A stretch of DNA of 64,000 bases from Mesorhizobium mediterraneum. Lineage in GTDB: Bacteria; Pseudomonadota; Alphaproteobacteria; Rhizobiales; Rhizobiaceae. The stretch lies in contig NZ_NPKI01000033.1 in assembly GCF_002284565.1 (NCBI RefSeq), forward strand, positions 1 to 64,000, read 5' to 3'. Below the pieces are notes generated by a model. That model saw only the letters and a program-made list of their open reading frames with translations. It made no database searches and had not been told where the DNA came from. Within the stretch, counting starts at the first letter, position 1. The number at the start of each line of letters is the position of its first letter. The translations under genes and the position numbers were made by a program. Of the stretch, positions 35,840 through 44,931 are shown one piece after another.

Positions 35840-37726
35840 TCAGGCTTTGCCAATCGTTGCCGCCTTATCCTTGTCGAACCACCACAGCGCCTCGACCGGA
35901 AAGCCGAAATCGGGCTTCTGCTCGGGAAAGCCGAACATGTCCCAATAGGCGACTCGGTGATTCGCGAGATGATATGTTGGAATCCAGTCTAGCCGCGCGC
36001 GCAAGACCCGATCGAGTGCTTTGAGCGCTGTGACCAGCTCGATCCGGCTCTGCGCCTTGCCGGCTGCCTCGATCAGCGCGTCGACGGCTTTGCTTTCTGT
36101 ACCGGGATAGTTGCGCATCCCCGGCATTTTCGCCATCCGGGAGTCATAGAGGATTTCCAGGCCGTCGGCAGTCGGCGTCGCCCCGATCGACCATCTGAAC
36201 AGGTTGAAATCGAAATCGAAATTGCTCTGCCGCGCTTCGTATTGCGTCGAATCGACCTGCCGGATCGAAGCGTCGATCCCGATCGCCTTCATATTCTCGG
36301 CCCACGGGGAGAAAAGGCGGACGATGCCATCGTCCTCGGCCAGCATTTCCACCCGCAGTCGCTCGCCCTTATCATTGACGACGAAATTGCCCGCTCGCTT
36401 CCAGCCGGCTTCGGCAAGCAGTCTCGAAGCCTCACGCAGCAGCTTACGGTCGTGACCCGAACCGTCGGAGACAGGCTGCATCACCGGTTCGCTGAAGGTT
36501 TCCGGCGGCAACTCGGCTCGGAACGGCTCCAGCAGGGCCAATTCCCCGGGCGTGGGCAGGCCCTCGGCCTTGTAATCCGACTGTTCGAAGTTCGAGTGCG
36601 AACGCTCGTAGGCGCCGTAAAACAGAACCCGCTTGGTCCATTCGAAATCGAAGCAACTGGCGATCGCCCGTCTCACGCGCACATCACGGAATTGCGGACG
36701 ACGCTGGTTCAGCGCGACAGCCTGCATGTCCGGCGTTTTCTCGCCGGGAAATTCACGTTTGATGACCCTGCCGTCCTTCAGCGACGGAAAGTCGTAGCCG
36801 GTCGCCCATACCCGTGCGGTAAATTCCTCGCGAAAATGCGTGTCGCCCTTTTTCAAGGCTTCAAACGCTGCCTGGCGATTGATGTAAAAATCGATACGGA
36901 TGCGGTCGAAGTTGTAGACGCCGCGGTTCACGGCCAGATCGCGGCCCCAATAGTCGGCGACACGTTCATATTCGATGGTCTGTCCGGCCGCTACGCGCCC
37001 CACCTTGTATGGTCCGGAACTGAGCGGCGGTTTCAGCGTTGAGGCATCGAATTCGTTGACCGTATAAAAGGCTTTGGACACGACCGGCATTGCGACGATC
37101 GCAAGGATATTCTGCGCCGACTGTTTGCCGTTGAAGGTGAGGTTGACGGTAACCGGATCGACCGCGACGGCTTCAGTCATATGCCGCAACGCTTGGGAAA
37201 GGTTCGGATGGCCTTTGTCTTTGTAAAGTTTCAATGCGAAGGCGACGTCCCCAGCGGTCAGTGGCGAGCCGTCGTGGAAGCGCGCTTGCGGTCGCAGGCT
37301 GAAGCGGAAGCCATTGCGGTCCGGCGATAAGGTAACGGATTCGGCAAGCAGGCCATAGACCGCATCAGGCTCATCGAGTGCGCTTGCCATCAGCGAATCG
37401 AAACAGAGTTCGGTGCGCGGCGGCGAATCCCCCCTCAACACCAGGGAATTCAACGTGTTGAACGTCAGAAAGCTCTGGTTGAAGGTGGAGTTCGGCGGTG
37501 CGAAATTCATCTGGCCGCCCTTGGGGGCGTCCGGATTGACATAGTCGAAATGCGTGAAGTCCGCGGGATATTTAAGGTCGCCGAAGGCCGACAGGCCGTG
37601 CAGCTTTACGCCGGTCGGGATGGCGGCGAAGGCCCGGCCTGGCAGCAGCGCTGCCGCCGTGGCCGCGGCGCCCAGAGCCAGAAAGTCGCGGCGGGCCAGA
37701 GAGTCGCGCCGGGGGAGCGCCGCCAT
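35840..37726 (-). CDS. yejA: Peptide ABC transporter substrate-binding protein YejA, second copy
   Basis: A 628-residue family 5 binding protein. The signal region carries a twin-arginine-like motif (LARRDFLALGAAATAAALL) and ends near GRAFA. The YDYVNPDAPKGG-type block (here FDYVNPDAPKGGQMNF) and FDSLMASALDEPD are hallmarks of YejA. The start at 37726 overlaps the stop of the first yejA gene (TGATG). It is the second of two adjacent paralogues in the operon. Its signal is Tat-like, whereas that of its neighbour is Sec-like, which hints at different folding or cofactor needs. Confidence 0.92.
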   Translation of the reverse strand: MAALPRRDSLARRDFLALGAAATAAALLPGRAFAAIPTGVKLHGLSAFGDLKYPADFTHFDYVNPDAPKGGQMNFAPPNSTFNQSFLTFNTLNSLVLRGDSPPRTELCFDSLMASALDEPDAVYGLLAESVTLSPDRNGFRFSLRPQARFHDGSPLTAGDVAFALKLYKDKGHPNLSQALRHMTEAVAVDPVTVNLTFNGKQSAQNILAIVAMPVVSKAFYTVNEFDASTLKPPLSSGPYKVGRVAAGQTIEYERVADYWGRDLAVNRGVYNFDRIRIDFYINRQAAFEALKKGDTHFREEFTARVWATGYDFPSLKDGRVIKREFPGEKTPDMQAVALNQRRPQFRDVRVRRAIASCFDFEWTKRVLFYGAYERSHSNFEQSDYKAEGLPTPGELALLEPFRAELPPETFSEPVMQPVSDGSGHDRKLLREASRLLAEAGWKRAGNFVVNDKGERLRVEMLAEDDGIVRLFSPWAENMKAIGIDASIRQVDSTQYEARQSNFDFDFNLFRWSIGATPTADGLEILYDSRMAKMPGMRNYPGTESKAVDALIEAAGKAQSRIELVTALKALDRVLRARLDWIPTYHLANHRVAYWDMFGFPEQKPDFGFPVEALWWFDKDKAATIGKA

Positions 37727-39603
37727 CAATTGCCACTCTTGTATTTTGCCGCCAGCGCCTTTTCCTTGTCCGCGTCGATCCACCAGGAATTCTGATCGAC
37801 GCCGCTATAGGCCGGTTGCTTTTCCGGGATGCCGAACTTGTTCCAATAGGCCATCCAGACCACCGACCGATGGTGTTGCGGCACGACATAGTAATTCCAC
37901 AGCAGCACCCGGTCGAGCGCATGGGTGGCAGCAACCAGATCGTCGCGATCGGTGGCGAAGATGACGCGGTCGACCAGCGCATCGACGACCGGGTTCTTGA
38001 TGCCGGCATAGTTGCGGGATCCAGGCGTGTCGGCGGCCTTCGAGCTCCAGAAGTCACGCTGCTCGTTGCCTGGCGAATCCGACTGTCCCAGCTGCGATAT
38101 GGTGACATCGAAATCGAAGTTGTTGACGCGGTTGACGTACTGGGTCTGGTCGATCAGCCGCAGCGTGGCGTCGACACCGATCTTGCGCAGATTGGCGATG
38201 TAGGGACTGGAAAGGACCTGGTCGGTGTCGTTCCAGCCGAGGATTTCGAACTTGAACGGCTCGCCCGTCTTGGCATTCACCATTTTGCCGCCCTTGATCA
38301 CCCAACCGGCCTTGGCGAACAGATCGACCGCAGTCTTCAGATACTTACGCTCCGCCTGTGGCGAATCGTAGACCGGCAGCTTGAATTCCTGGGTGAAGAT
38401 TTCGGGCGGCAGCTTGTCGCGATATTGCTCAAGGATCTCCAGTTCCTTGCCCTGCGGCAGTCCGCTCGATGCCAGTTCGGTGCCTTGGAAATAGCTTGAT
38501 GTACGGGTATTGGAACCGAAGAACAGCGTGCGGTTCATCGACTCGAAGTCGAGCGGGTAAGTCAGCGCGGCGCGCACCAGGCGATCCCTGAACAACGGAC
38601 GTCTCGTGTTGAGCATGAACGCCTGCATCGGTTCGGGTGAGGCGGTCTTGAATTCCTTCTTGATGACGTCGCCAGCCTGGACTGCCGGGAAATTATAGGC
38701 CGTGTTCCAGCGCCTCGAACTGTTTTCCGGCTTAATGTCATCCAGCCCGCCTTTGGTGAAGGCCTGCCACGCCGCATTATCGTCGAGAAAGTAGCTGAAA
38801 CGCTGGGTGTCGAAGTTCTCCCGGCCGATCTTCACCGGCAGCTTGGCTGCCCAATAGTCGGGCACGCGCTGCCAGATGATTTCCGAGCCCGGCTTGAAGC
38901 TGGCGATCTTGTAGGCGGCGGACCCCAGCGGCGGCTCCAGCGTCGGCCTGGTGACGTCGCGCTTCTTTCCATTGGCGTCGGTACCTTCCCACCAGTGCTT
39001 CGGCAGCACGACGAGATCGCCGATGATTTTCGGCAACTCCCGATTGCCCTTCTGGCTGAAATGGAATTCGACTTCGCGATCCGAGATCGCGACGGCATCG
39101 GTGACATTCTCGAAATAGCGACTGTACATCGGGCTGTTGGCCTTCAGCACCTGAAACGACCAGATGACGTCGTCGGTGGTGATCGGCTGGCCGTCGTGCC
39201 ACCTGGCCCGTGGATCCAGGCGGTAGGTCGCCGAGGAATAGTCGTCCGGATGTTTGTAGGCGTCGGCGATCAGCGGATGGCTGACGCTGCCCTCGTCGGT
39301 CGCCTGCTCCATCAGCGTGTCATAAAGCAGCCCGCCGCCGAACTGTGTGAAGCCGGCTGCCGGCGAACCCTGGACGATATAGGGATTGAAGCTGTCGAAC
39401 GTGCCGAGCACCACCAAATTCAGCGTGCCGCCCTTCGGCGCATCGGGATTGACGTAGTCGTAGCGCTGGAAGTTGTTGCCATATTTGGATTCGCCGATCA
39501 GCGACGAGGTGGTGCGCCATTCGTCCGCGAAGGCTGCCTGCAGGCCGCCGGCAAAAGCCGCCATAACCAGCACCGATCTGAGAAACGTTCGGCCAACCGT
39601 CAT
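37726..39603 (-). CDS. yejA: Peptide ABC transporter substrate-binding protein YejA, first copy
   Basis: A 625-residue family 5 periplasmic binding protein. A Sec signal peptide (FLRSVLVMAAFAGGLQAAFA) precedes the mature domain. It has YDYVNPDAPKGGTLNLV and FNPYIVQGSPAAG, as expected of YejA, and the C-terminal region around YNKFGIPEKQPAY seen in Yej-family proteins. It is the first gene of the yejA-yejA-yejB-yejE-yejF operon; the promoter should lie within 39604-39705. Two binding proteins sharing one channel would broaden the range of peptides taken up. Confidence 0.93.
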   Translation of the reverse strand: MTVGRTFLRSVLVMAAFAGGLQAAFADEWRTTSSLIGESKYGNNFQRYDYVNPDAPKGGTLNLVVLGTFDSFNPYIVQGSPAAGFTQFGGGLLYDTLMEQATDEGSVSHPLIADAYKHPDDYSSATYRLDPRARWHDGQPITTDDVIWSFQVLKANSPMYSRYFENVTDAVAISDREVEFHFSQKGNRELPKIIGDLVVLPKHWWEGTDANGKKRDVTRPTLEPPLGSAAYKIASFKPGSEIIWQRVPDYWAAKLPVKIGRENFDTQRFSYFLDDNAAWQAFTKGGLDDIKPENSSRRWNTAYNFPAVQAGDVIKKEFKTASPEPMQAFMLNTRRPLFRDRLVRAALTYPLDFESMNRTLFFGSNTRTSSYFQGTELASSGLPQGKELEILEQYRDKLPPEIFTQEFKLPVYDSPQAERKYLKTAVDLFAKAGWVIKGGKMVNAKTGEPFKFEILGWNDTDQVLSSPYIANLRKIGVDATLRLIDQTQYVNRVNNFDFDVTISQLGQSDSPGNEQRDFWSSKAADTPGSRNYAGIKNPVVDALVDRVIFATDRDDLVAATHALDRVLLWNYYVVPQHHRSVVWMAYWNKFGIPEKQPAYSGVDQNSWWIDADKEKALAAKYKSGN

Positions 39604-39705
39604 GCCTTCTCCTCTTTGCGATAGCTATCAGCAGACAATCTAGATCATTTGACGCCTATGAAAACCGAGACAGGCCGGCTTTGTCGCCGCAGATGCGCTT
39701 TTCCC

Positions 39706-39734
39706 ATTAAAAAAGCCGGGCTGAGCCCGGCTTT
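39706..39734 (-). terminator. Rho-independent terminator after the cytochrome c gene
   Basis: On the minus strand AAAGCCGGGC and GCCCGGCTTT form a perfect 10-bp stem with a 3-base loop (39712-39734), followed by further Ts then AAT. It lies 28 bases after the stop of the cytochrome gene. The stem is symmetrical, but the T-tract is best for minus-strand transcription. Confidence 0.85.
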
Positions 39735-39761
39735 CCCAAAGATATGTCCATGACAATTGCG

Positions 39762-40394
39762 TTATTGCGCCGGTGCTGGTGCTGCACCCTCTGCAGGCTT
39801 TGCCGGCGCTGCACCCTCGGCGGGCGCGGCCGCTGAAGCGCCAGGCGTCGGCAGTGGCTTCGGATTGTCCGACAGCGTGCGCAGATAGGCGATGACGTTG
39901 GCGCGGTCCTCATCCTTCGGCAGGCCGGCAAAACCCATAGCCGTGCCCTTCACGTCCTTCTTGGGCGACAGGAGGAAGTGGTCGAGGTTCTCGTAGGTCC
40001 ACTTCTCCGCGCCGGCCTTCGAATATTCCTTCATGCCAGCCGAATAGGCAAAGCCCTCGTGAGAGGCCACTGGACGATCGACGACGTCCCACAGATCGGG
40101 GCCGACCTTGTTAGGCCCTCCCTTTTCGCCGGAGTGGCAGGCCTGGCACTTCTTGAACACGGCGGCACCCGCCTCGACATTGGCGTTGGCCAGGAGGTCG
40201 GCGATCGGCTTGGCTTCTGCCGCCGGGGCTGCCGGGCCGCCCTCGGCAGGCTCCTCGGTCGCCTCGATGGCGAAGCCGGGTTTTTCCGATGCGGGGGAGG
40301 CGAACAGCGCATCGGACACGATGCCGACGGAGAACACGACGAACACGGTTCCGAGCAGCCCGCCGATCAGCTTGTTGATTTCGAAAGAGTCCAT
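39762..40394 (-). CDS. Membrane-anchored c-type cytochrome (CycM-like)
   Basis: A 210-residue cytochrome c. An uncleaved N-terminal membrane anchor spans residues about 9-30 (LIGGLLGTVFVVFSVGIVSD). The heme motif is CQACH at 83-87, and the distal Met is probably 153 in GTAMGF. The fold is class I cytochrome c2-like. It ends in a 40-residue Ala/Pro/Gly-rich tail that the usual CycM of about 185 residues lacks. The start at 40394 fits the anchor; the frame to 40460 is not needed. In rhizobia CycM carries electrons between the bc1 complex and aa3-type oxidase. Confidence 0.9.
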   Translation of the reverse strand: MDSFEINKLIGGLLGTVFVVFSVGIVSDALFASPASEKPGFAIEATEEPAEGGPAAPAAEAKPIADLLANANVEAGAAVFKKCQACHSGEKGGPNKVGPDLWDVVDRPVASHEGFAYSAGMKEYSKAGAEKWTYENLDHFLLSPKKDVKGTAMGFAGLPKDEDRANVIAYLRTLSDNPKPLPTPGASAAAPAEGAAPAKPAEGAAPAPAQ

Positions 40395-40587
40395 ACGCCC
40401 CAGGCTCCCTTTTCCGGCGGACCAATCCGTCCACTCCGTCCGTCGGTAATCGTGAACCACCCCGCGAGGCGGTCAAATCGGGCGGAAACTAGGTCTTTTG
40501 CTCTGGCGTTGCAACACCTATAAGGGCGCTTCCAGTGAGACCTTTTGCCACTTTTCCCATCCTCTTTTTCGAACGCTTCGTCACCCG

Positions 40588-41316
40588 ATGTCCACGCTCA
40601 TCCTCATCCCGGCCCGCATGGCCTCGACCCGCCTGCCGGGCAAGCCGCTGGCCGACATCGCCGGCGCTCCGATGATCGTCCACGTCGCCCGCCGCGCCGC
40701 CGAGGCCGGGCTTGGCCGGGTGGTGGTCGCCACCGATACGCAAAGCGTGGCGGAAGCGGTGCGTGCGCACGGGTTCGAGGCGGTGATGACGCGGGCGGAT
40801 CACGAATCGGGCTCCGACCGCATCTTCGAGGCGCTGGCCACGCTGGATCCAGGGCGCAAGGTCGAAACGATCGTCAATGTGCAAGGCGACCTGCCGACCA
40901 TCGATCCCGAGATCATCAATGCCGCGCTGAGGCCTTTCGAGGATGCGACGGTCGACATCGCCACGCTCGGCATCGAGATCGTCCGCGACGAGGAAAAGAC
41001 CAATCCGAATGTCGTCAAGATCGTTGGCTCGCCGCTGTCGGAGACACGGCTGCGGGCGCTCTATTTCACCCGCGCCACGGCACCTTGGGGCGAGGGGCCG
41101 CTCTATCATCACATCGGCCTCTATGCCTATCGCCGCTCAGCGCTCGAACGCTTCGTCGCGCTGAAGCCGTCGCCGCTGGAACGGCGCGAGAAGCTCGAGC
41201 AGTTGCGGGCGCTGGAGGCCGGCATGCGCATCGACGCCGAGATCGTGCAGTCCGCGCCGTTCGGCGTCGACACGCCGGACGACCTCGAACGCGCCAGAAC
41301 CATCCTTTCAACCTGA
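40588..41316 (+). CDS. kdsB: 3-deoxy-manno-octulosonate cytidylyltransferase
   Basis: A 242-residue CMP-Kdo synthetase that activates Kdo with CTP for lipopolysaccharide core synthesis in the cytoplasm. It has the N-terminal nucleotide motif IPARMASTRLPGKPL, the ESGSDRI block and the NVQGDLP metal site. The family segment YFTRATAPWG replaces the commoner YFSR form. The start at 40588 places the catalytic motif at the usual position; longer frames lack a ribosome binding site. The next gene, pheA, starts 28 bases downstream. Confidence 0.95.
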   Translation: MSTLILIPARMASTRLPGKPLADIAGAPMIVHVARRAAEAGLGRVVVATDTQSVAEAVRAHGFEAVMTRADHESGSDRIFEALATLDPGRKVETIVNVQGDLPTIDPEIINAALRPFEDATVDIATLGIEIVRDEEKTNPNVVKIVGSPLSETRLRALYFTRATAPWGEGPLYHHIGLYAYRRSALERFVALKPSPLERREKLEQLRALEAGMRIDAEIVQSAPFGVDTPDDLERARTILST

Positions 41317-41344
41317 GACATTTGGTCAACCCGAGACATTTGGC

Positions 41345-42208
41345 ATGCCTGAAAAAACCAACAGAATATCCTTCCAGGGCGAGCCGGGCGCCAATTCAGA
41401 CACCGCCTGCCGCAACATGTTCCCTGATATGGAGCGGTTGCCGTGCCCGACCTTCGAGGATGCCTTCAACGCGGTCGAGACCGGCAAGGCCGACCTCGCC
41501 ATGATCCCGATCGAGAACACGATCGCCGGCCGCGTTGCCGACATCCACCATCTCCTGCCGGAATCGAAGCTGCACATCGTCGGCGAATATTTCCTGCCGA
41601 TCCATTTCCAGCTGATGGTCTTGCCGGGCGTCAGGCGCGACGAGATCAAGACCGTGCACAGCCATATCCATGCGCTCGGCCAGTGCCGCAAATACATCCG
41701 CAAGAACGGCTGGAAGCCGGTGGTCGCCGGCGACACGGCGGGTTCGGCCAAGCTGGTCGGCGAGGTGAAGGATCGCACTATGGCGGCGCTTGCCCCGGCG
41801 CTGGCCGCGACGCTCTATGGGCTCGACATCATCGAGGAGAATGTCGAGGACACCGACAGCAACGTCACCCGCTTCGTCGTGCTGACGAAGAACAGGCAAT
41901 GGGCGGAACGCCCATCCGACGCCGCCAAGATGATGACGACGTTCATCTTCCGCGTCCGCAACGTGCCGGCCGCGCTCTACAAGGCGATGGGCGGCTTTGC
42001 CACCAACGGCATCAACATGACCAAGCTGGAGAGCTACCAGCTCGGCGCCTTCACGGCGACGCTGTTCTATGCCGATATCGAGGGCCATCCCGACGATCCG
42101 CTGGTGAAGCTGGCGCTCGACGAGTTGCGCTTCTTCTCGCGCGAAATGCGGATCCTGGGTGTCTATCCCGCCAGCGAATCGCGCGAGCAATGGAAGGTGG
42201 CGGATTAG
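41345..42208 (+). CDS. pheA: Prephenate dehydratase
   Basis: A 287-residue monofunctional prephenate dehydratase of phenylalanine synthesis. The catalytic domain begins ISFQGEPGANSDTAC and has the TRF motif in NVTRFVVL, about residue 175-181. A C-terminal ACT domain follows for Phe feedback inhibition (ALYKAMGGFATNGINMTKLES). No chorismate mutase domain is present. The spacing of 28 bases from kdsB suggests co-transcription. Confidence 0.95.
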   Translation: MPEKTNRISFQGEPGANSDTACRNMFPDMERLPCPTFEDAFNAVETGKADLAMIPIENTIAGRVADIHHLLPESKLHIVGEYFLPIHFQLMVLPGVRRDEIKTVHSHIHALGQCRKYIRKNGWKPVVAGDTAGSAKLVGEVKDRTMAALAPALAATLYGLDIIEENVEDTDSNVTRFVVLTKNRQWAERPSDAAKMMTTFIFRVRNVPAALYKAMGGFATNGINMTKLESYQLGAFTATLFYADIEGHPDDPLVKLALDELRFFSREMRILGVYPASESREQWKVAD

Positions 42209-42285
42209 CTAGCATTCATCGAGAGCTCTGCGGCGTCCTGACCTGGCGCCTTGCCAGATGACGAGTGCCGGGCGACATTCCTCGC

Positions 42286-43083
42286 ATGTGGCTCCTGAAA
42301 CTGGCGCTCGCAGCCGCTGGATTGTATGCGGCGGTTGTCGCCGTCGCGTATGTGCTTCAGTCCTGGCTGATCTTTCCGGCCGGCTTTGCGGCTTTCGGAC
42401 CCGATCTGCCGGCCGGGGCCCGCCATGTCGAGTTGGCGACGCAGGATGGCGAGCGCTTCGTTCTGGTGCGCCTGCCGGCAAGACAGGCCGAGCCACGCCC
42501 GCTCCTGCTGGGGTTCGCCGGCAATGCCTGGAATGCCGACGCGCTTGCCCTCATGCTGCACCAGCTATTCCCCGAACATGAGGTCGCGGCGCTGCACTAC
42601 CGCGGATATGCGCCGAGCAGCGGAAGCCCGTCAGCCTCCGCCCTGTTCGAGGACGCCCGACGCGCCCATGACCACCTGGCCACCGACGCCAAAGCCGGCA
42701 TCGTCGCCATCGGCCTTAGCCTCGGCGCTGCGGTTGCGGTCGATCTGGCGACCGTCCGGCCCTTGCGCGGCATTGTCATGGTGACGCCCTTCGACTCGCT
42801 GAAGGAACTCGCCGCCCACCACTATCCCTGGCTGCCGGTGCGCCTCTTGCTGCGGCACCGCATGGAGGCGGCAGAAACTCTGCGCGACCTCGATGTGCCC
42901 ACGGCCGTCATCGTCGCCGAGAACGACACCATCGTTCCAGCGGCACGCTCGGCACCTCTGCGCGAGGCCGCCCGTGATTTGCGCAGCCACATCGCCATAG
43001 CGGCTGGCCACAACGACCTCTATGGCCATCCCGACTTCGCCGGCGCGCTACGCGCCTCCGTTGCGGCGGTCACGCACGATTGA
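42286..43083 (+). CDS. Alpha/beta hydrolase, membrane-anchored
   Basis: A 265-residue alpha/beta hydrolase. Residues about 5-25 (LALAAAGLYAAVVAVAYVLQ) form an N-terminal membrane anchor or signal. The nucleophile elbow is GLSLGAAV (Ser), the acidic member lies in VIVAENDTIVP and the final His in AAGHNDLYGH. The ATG at 42286 was preferred to an upstream GTG. It resembles the BEM46/YfhR-type family of uncertain substrate. It follows pheA with a 77-base gap and may not share its operon. Confidence 0.85.
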   Translation: MWLLKLALAAAGLYAAVVAVAYVLQSWLIFPAGFAAFGPDLPAGARHVELATQDGERFVLVRLPARQAEPRPLLLGFAGNAWNADALALMLHQLFPEHEVAALHYRGYAPSSGSPSASALFEDARRAHDHLATDAKAGIVAIGLSLGAAVAVDLATVRPLRGIVMVTPFDSLKELAAHHYPWLPVRLLLRHRMEAAETLRDLDVPTAVIVAENDTIVPAARSAPLREAARDLRSHIAIAAGHNDLYGHPDFAGALRASVAAVTHD

Positions 43084-43146
43084 CGAGCACTGGGTGGCGA
43101 GCGGGCAAGCTCTGGCAGCGATTTGGCCGCAAATCGCGATGGGCCG

Positions 43147-43620
43147 TCAACCGCGCCGCGCCGCCTCGATCGCGGCGACGTCGATTTTCCTCATGGTCAT
43201 CATGGCATCAAACGCGCGCTTTGCTTCGTCGCCGCCAGCCGCCAGCGCTTCAGTCAGGACGCGCGGCGTGATTTGCCAGGAAACGCCCCACTTGTCCTTG
43301 CACCAGCCGCACGCGCTCTCCTGGCCGCCATTGCCGACGATGGCATTCCAGTAGGGGTCGGTCTCCTCCTGATCGTCGGTGGCGATCTGGAACGAGAAGG
43401 CTTCGTTGTGCTTGAAAGCGGGACCACCGTTGAGGCCGAGACAAGGAATGCCCGCAACTGTGAAGTCGACCGTCAACACGTCGCCCTCCTTGCCGGCTGG
43501 GTAGTCACTGGGTGCATGGTGCACGGCACTCACCACGCTGTCAGGAAAGGTCGCGGAGTAGAAGCGGGCGGCAGCCTCGGCGTCCTTATCGTACCAGAGG
43601 CAGATCGTATTCTTCGCCAT
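43147..43620 (-). CDS. PhnB-like VOC-family protein
   Basis: A 157-residue vicinal-oxygen-chelate protein of the 3-demethylubiquinone-9 methyltransferase-like (PhnB) group. It begins NTICLWYDKDAEAAARFY, has a first module ending FSFQIATDD and a second one with CGWCKDKWGVSWQI. The start at 43620 has AAAGGAAC just upstream; the longer frame to 43803 is rejected. These proteins are cytoplasmic dimers of mostly unknown reaction. It converges on the hydrolase gene. Confidence 0.88.
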   Translation of the reverse strand: MAKNTICLWYDKDAEAAARFYSATFPDSVVSAVHHAPSDYPAGKEGDVLTVDFTVAGIPCLGLNGGPAFKHNEAFSFQIATDDQEETDPYWNAIVGNGGQESACGWCKDKWGVSWQITPRVLTEALAAGGDEAKRAFDAMMTMRKIDVAAIEAARRG

Positions 43621-43764
43621 TGCGGGTTCCTTTCGCCTTGAAGCCAAGATTTCGGCCTTCCCCATCCGCTCCCTTCCGAAATAGGTAGCCAATCGCTTTT
43701 CTCCACCCCGGAAGCGTCCGGCCCGCCCCGGCGATCGCAAAGGGCAGCTTACCCTAGCGTCGCG

Positions 43765-43810
43765 GTCCGCTTTGGGCGGACAGACATTCTCGTTGTTTCC
43801 CAAAGCGGAC
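43765..43810. repeat. Nested inverted repeat in the gap between two VOC genes
   Basis: GTCCGCTTTGGG (43765-43776) and CCCAAAGCGGAC (43799-43810) are perfect 12-base inverted arms. A smaller hairpin GTCCGC/GCGGAC (43765-43781) is nested in the left arm. The remaining part of the 469-base gap (43621-44089) shows no gene. The element could be a repeat or a transcription stop. Confidence 0.6.
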
Positions 43811-44089
43811 GTTCGCGCGATGACTGGTGTTGGCCCTTTTGCACACCATCACGAGCCGACCGGCCATGTACATGACGGCGGGTCGCGGAAGGTGTTTCAA
43901 TTGAAAGCAGACTCCTGCCCTCCTGAAATCAGAATGTAACGCCCTCCGCGAATTTTTGGCCCCCGCCGTCGTTCGCATCGGATCGACCGAGCGGACGGAA
44001 TTTGAGTCAACACGGAGTTTGTCACCCTGACTACGAAGAAAACAGGCAGGCCGACCGCGCCACGGATCGTTGGTCTTCGCCACGTCGGC

Positions 44090-44563
44090 ATGGTCGCCGA
44101 AAACCCGGCTGCGCTTGCGCGATTTTATGAGGATGTCCTCGGCCTTCAGGTGGTCGGCGGCAGTGGCGAAGAAAACCCGTTCGGCGCCACCGCCTTCCTG
44201 AGCAGCGATCCGGCCGAAGAGTCCCATCAGATCGCTATCTTCACCAATCCTGCCTTGCGCCACATCGCATTCAAGGTCGGCACATTGGCCGATCTGCGCG
44301 CCGCCTACACGCGCATCGTCGACATGGGGCTGCCGATTAAGATGGCCTTCAATCACGGTGTATCGCTTGCGTTCTATTTCGAAGACCCTGAGGGAAATCT
44401 TGTCGAAGTCTACTGGCCGACCGGCATGGCCTTCGACCAGCCCTACGGGGATCCGCTCGATTTGACGCTGCCGGAAGAGGCATTGCGGCAGAGGGTCGAG
44501 CAACTGGTGCGGCAGGCGAGTGAACAGGTTCCGGTATCTCTGCCGTCTGCATCCGCGTCATAG
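44090..44563 (+). CDS. VOC-family (glyoxalase/extradiol dioxygenase superfamily) protein
   Basis: A 157-residue vicinal-oxygen-chelate protein. It has FYEDVLGLQVVGGSGEENPF, then RHIAFKVGTLADLRAAY and a late block YFEDPEGNLVEVYWPTG whose Glu and His are usual metal ligands. The first ATG (44090) falls after the conserved first strand: the codons before it read IVGLRHVG in the same frame, which belongs to the fold. That frame is open from 44006, and a CTG at 44027 has GGAG 9 bases upstream, so the real start may be non-ATG. Its product may act on an aromatic or small metabolite; function is unknown. Confidence 0.8.
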   Translation: MVAENPAALARFYEDVLGLQVVGGSGEENPFGATAFLSSDPAEESHQIAIFTNPALRHIAFKVGTLADLRAAYTRIVDMGLPIKMAFNHGVSLAFYFEDPEGNLVEVYWPTGMAFDQPYGDPLDLTLPEEALRQRVEQLVRQASEQVPVSLPSASAS

Positions 44564-44931
44564 CGCGGAGCGGTCGCTCCTTCACCCCTCCTACCATTCA
44601 ATTCTCACTCCTGACGAGGAAATGACGACACCTCTACCGCGGACGCGTACTGCTGGCTTGCGCAGATCGGATTGATCGATAAGGCGGCTCTGCCGATCCT
44701 CGGCGCGACGCAATCGCGCGCGCTGATGCCGTCCGCCACAGGGAATTATCAACTCAACAAGTTGATGTATTTCAAATGAAACAGTCAAGACATACGGCGA
44801 AAACATTGTGGTGGTAGCCAAGCTGCCTCGGGACGTGGAAGCGAGTAAATATTTCCATCGCAGACTCACTTTCTACGTCAGCCAAAGCCGAGATATTTCG
44901 TGGAAGCCCAGGAATACAGGAGAGCATCCAG
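44564..44931. other. Gap with a short inverted repeat, no gene seen
   Basis: No convincing coding frame is present in 368 bases. ATCAACT and AGTTGAT with a 5-base spacer (about 44748-44766) form a small inverted repeat in an AT-rich part, which may be an operator or promoter element for the next gene. Confidence 0.35.
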
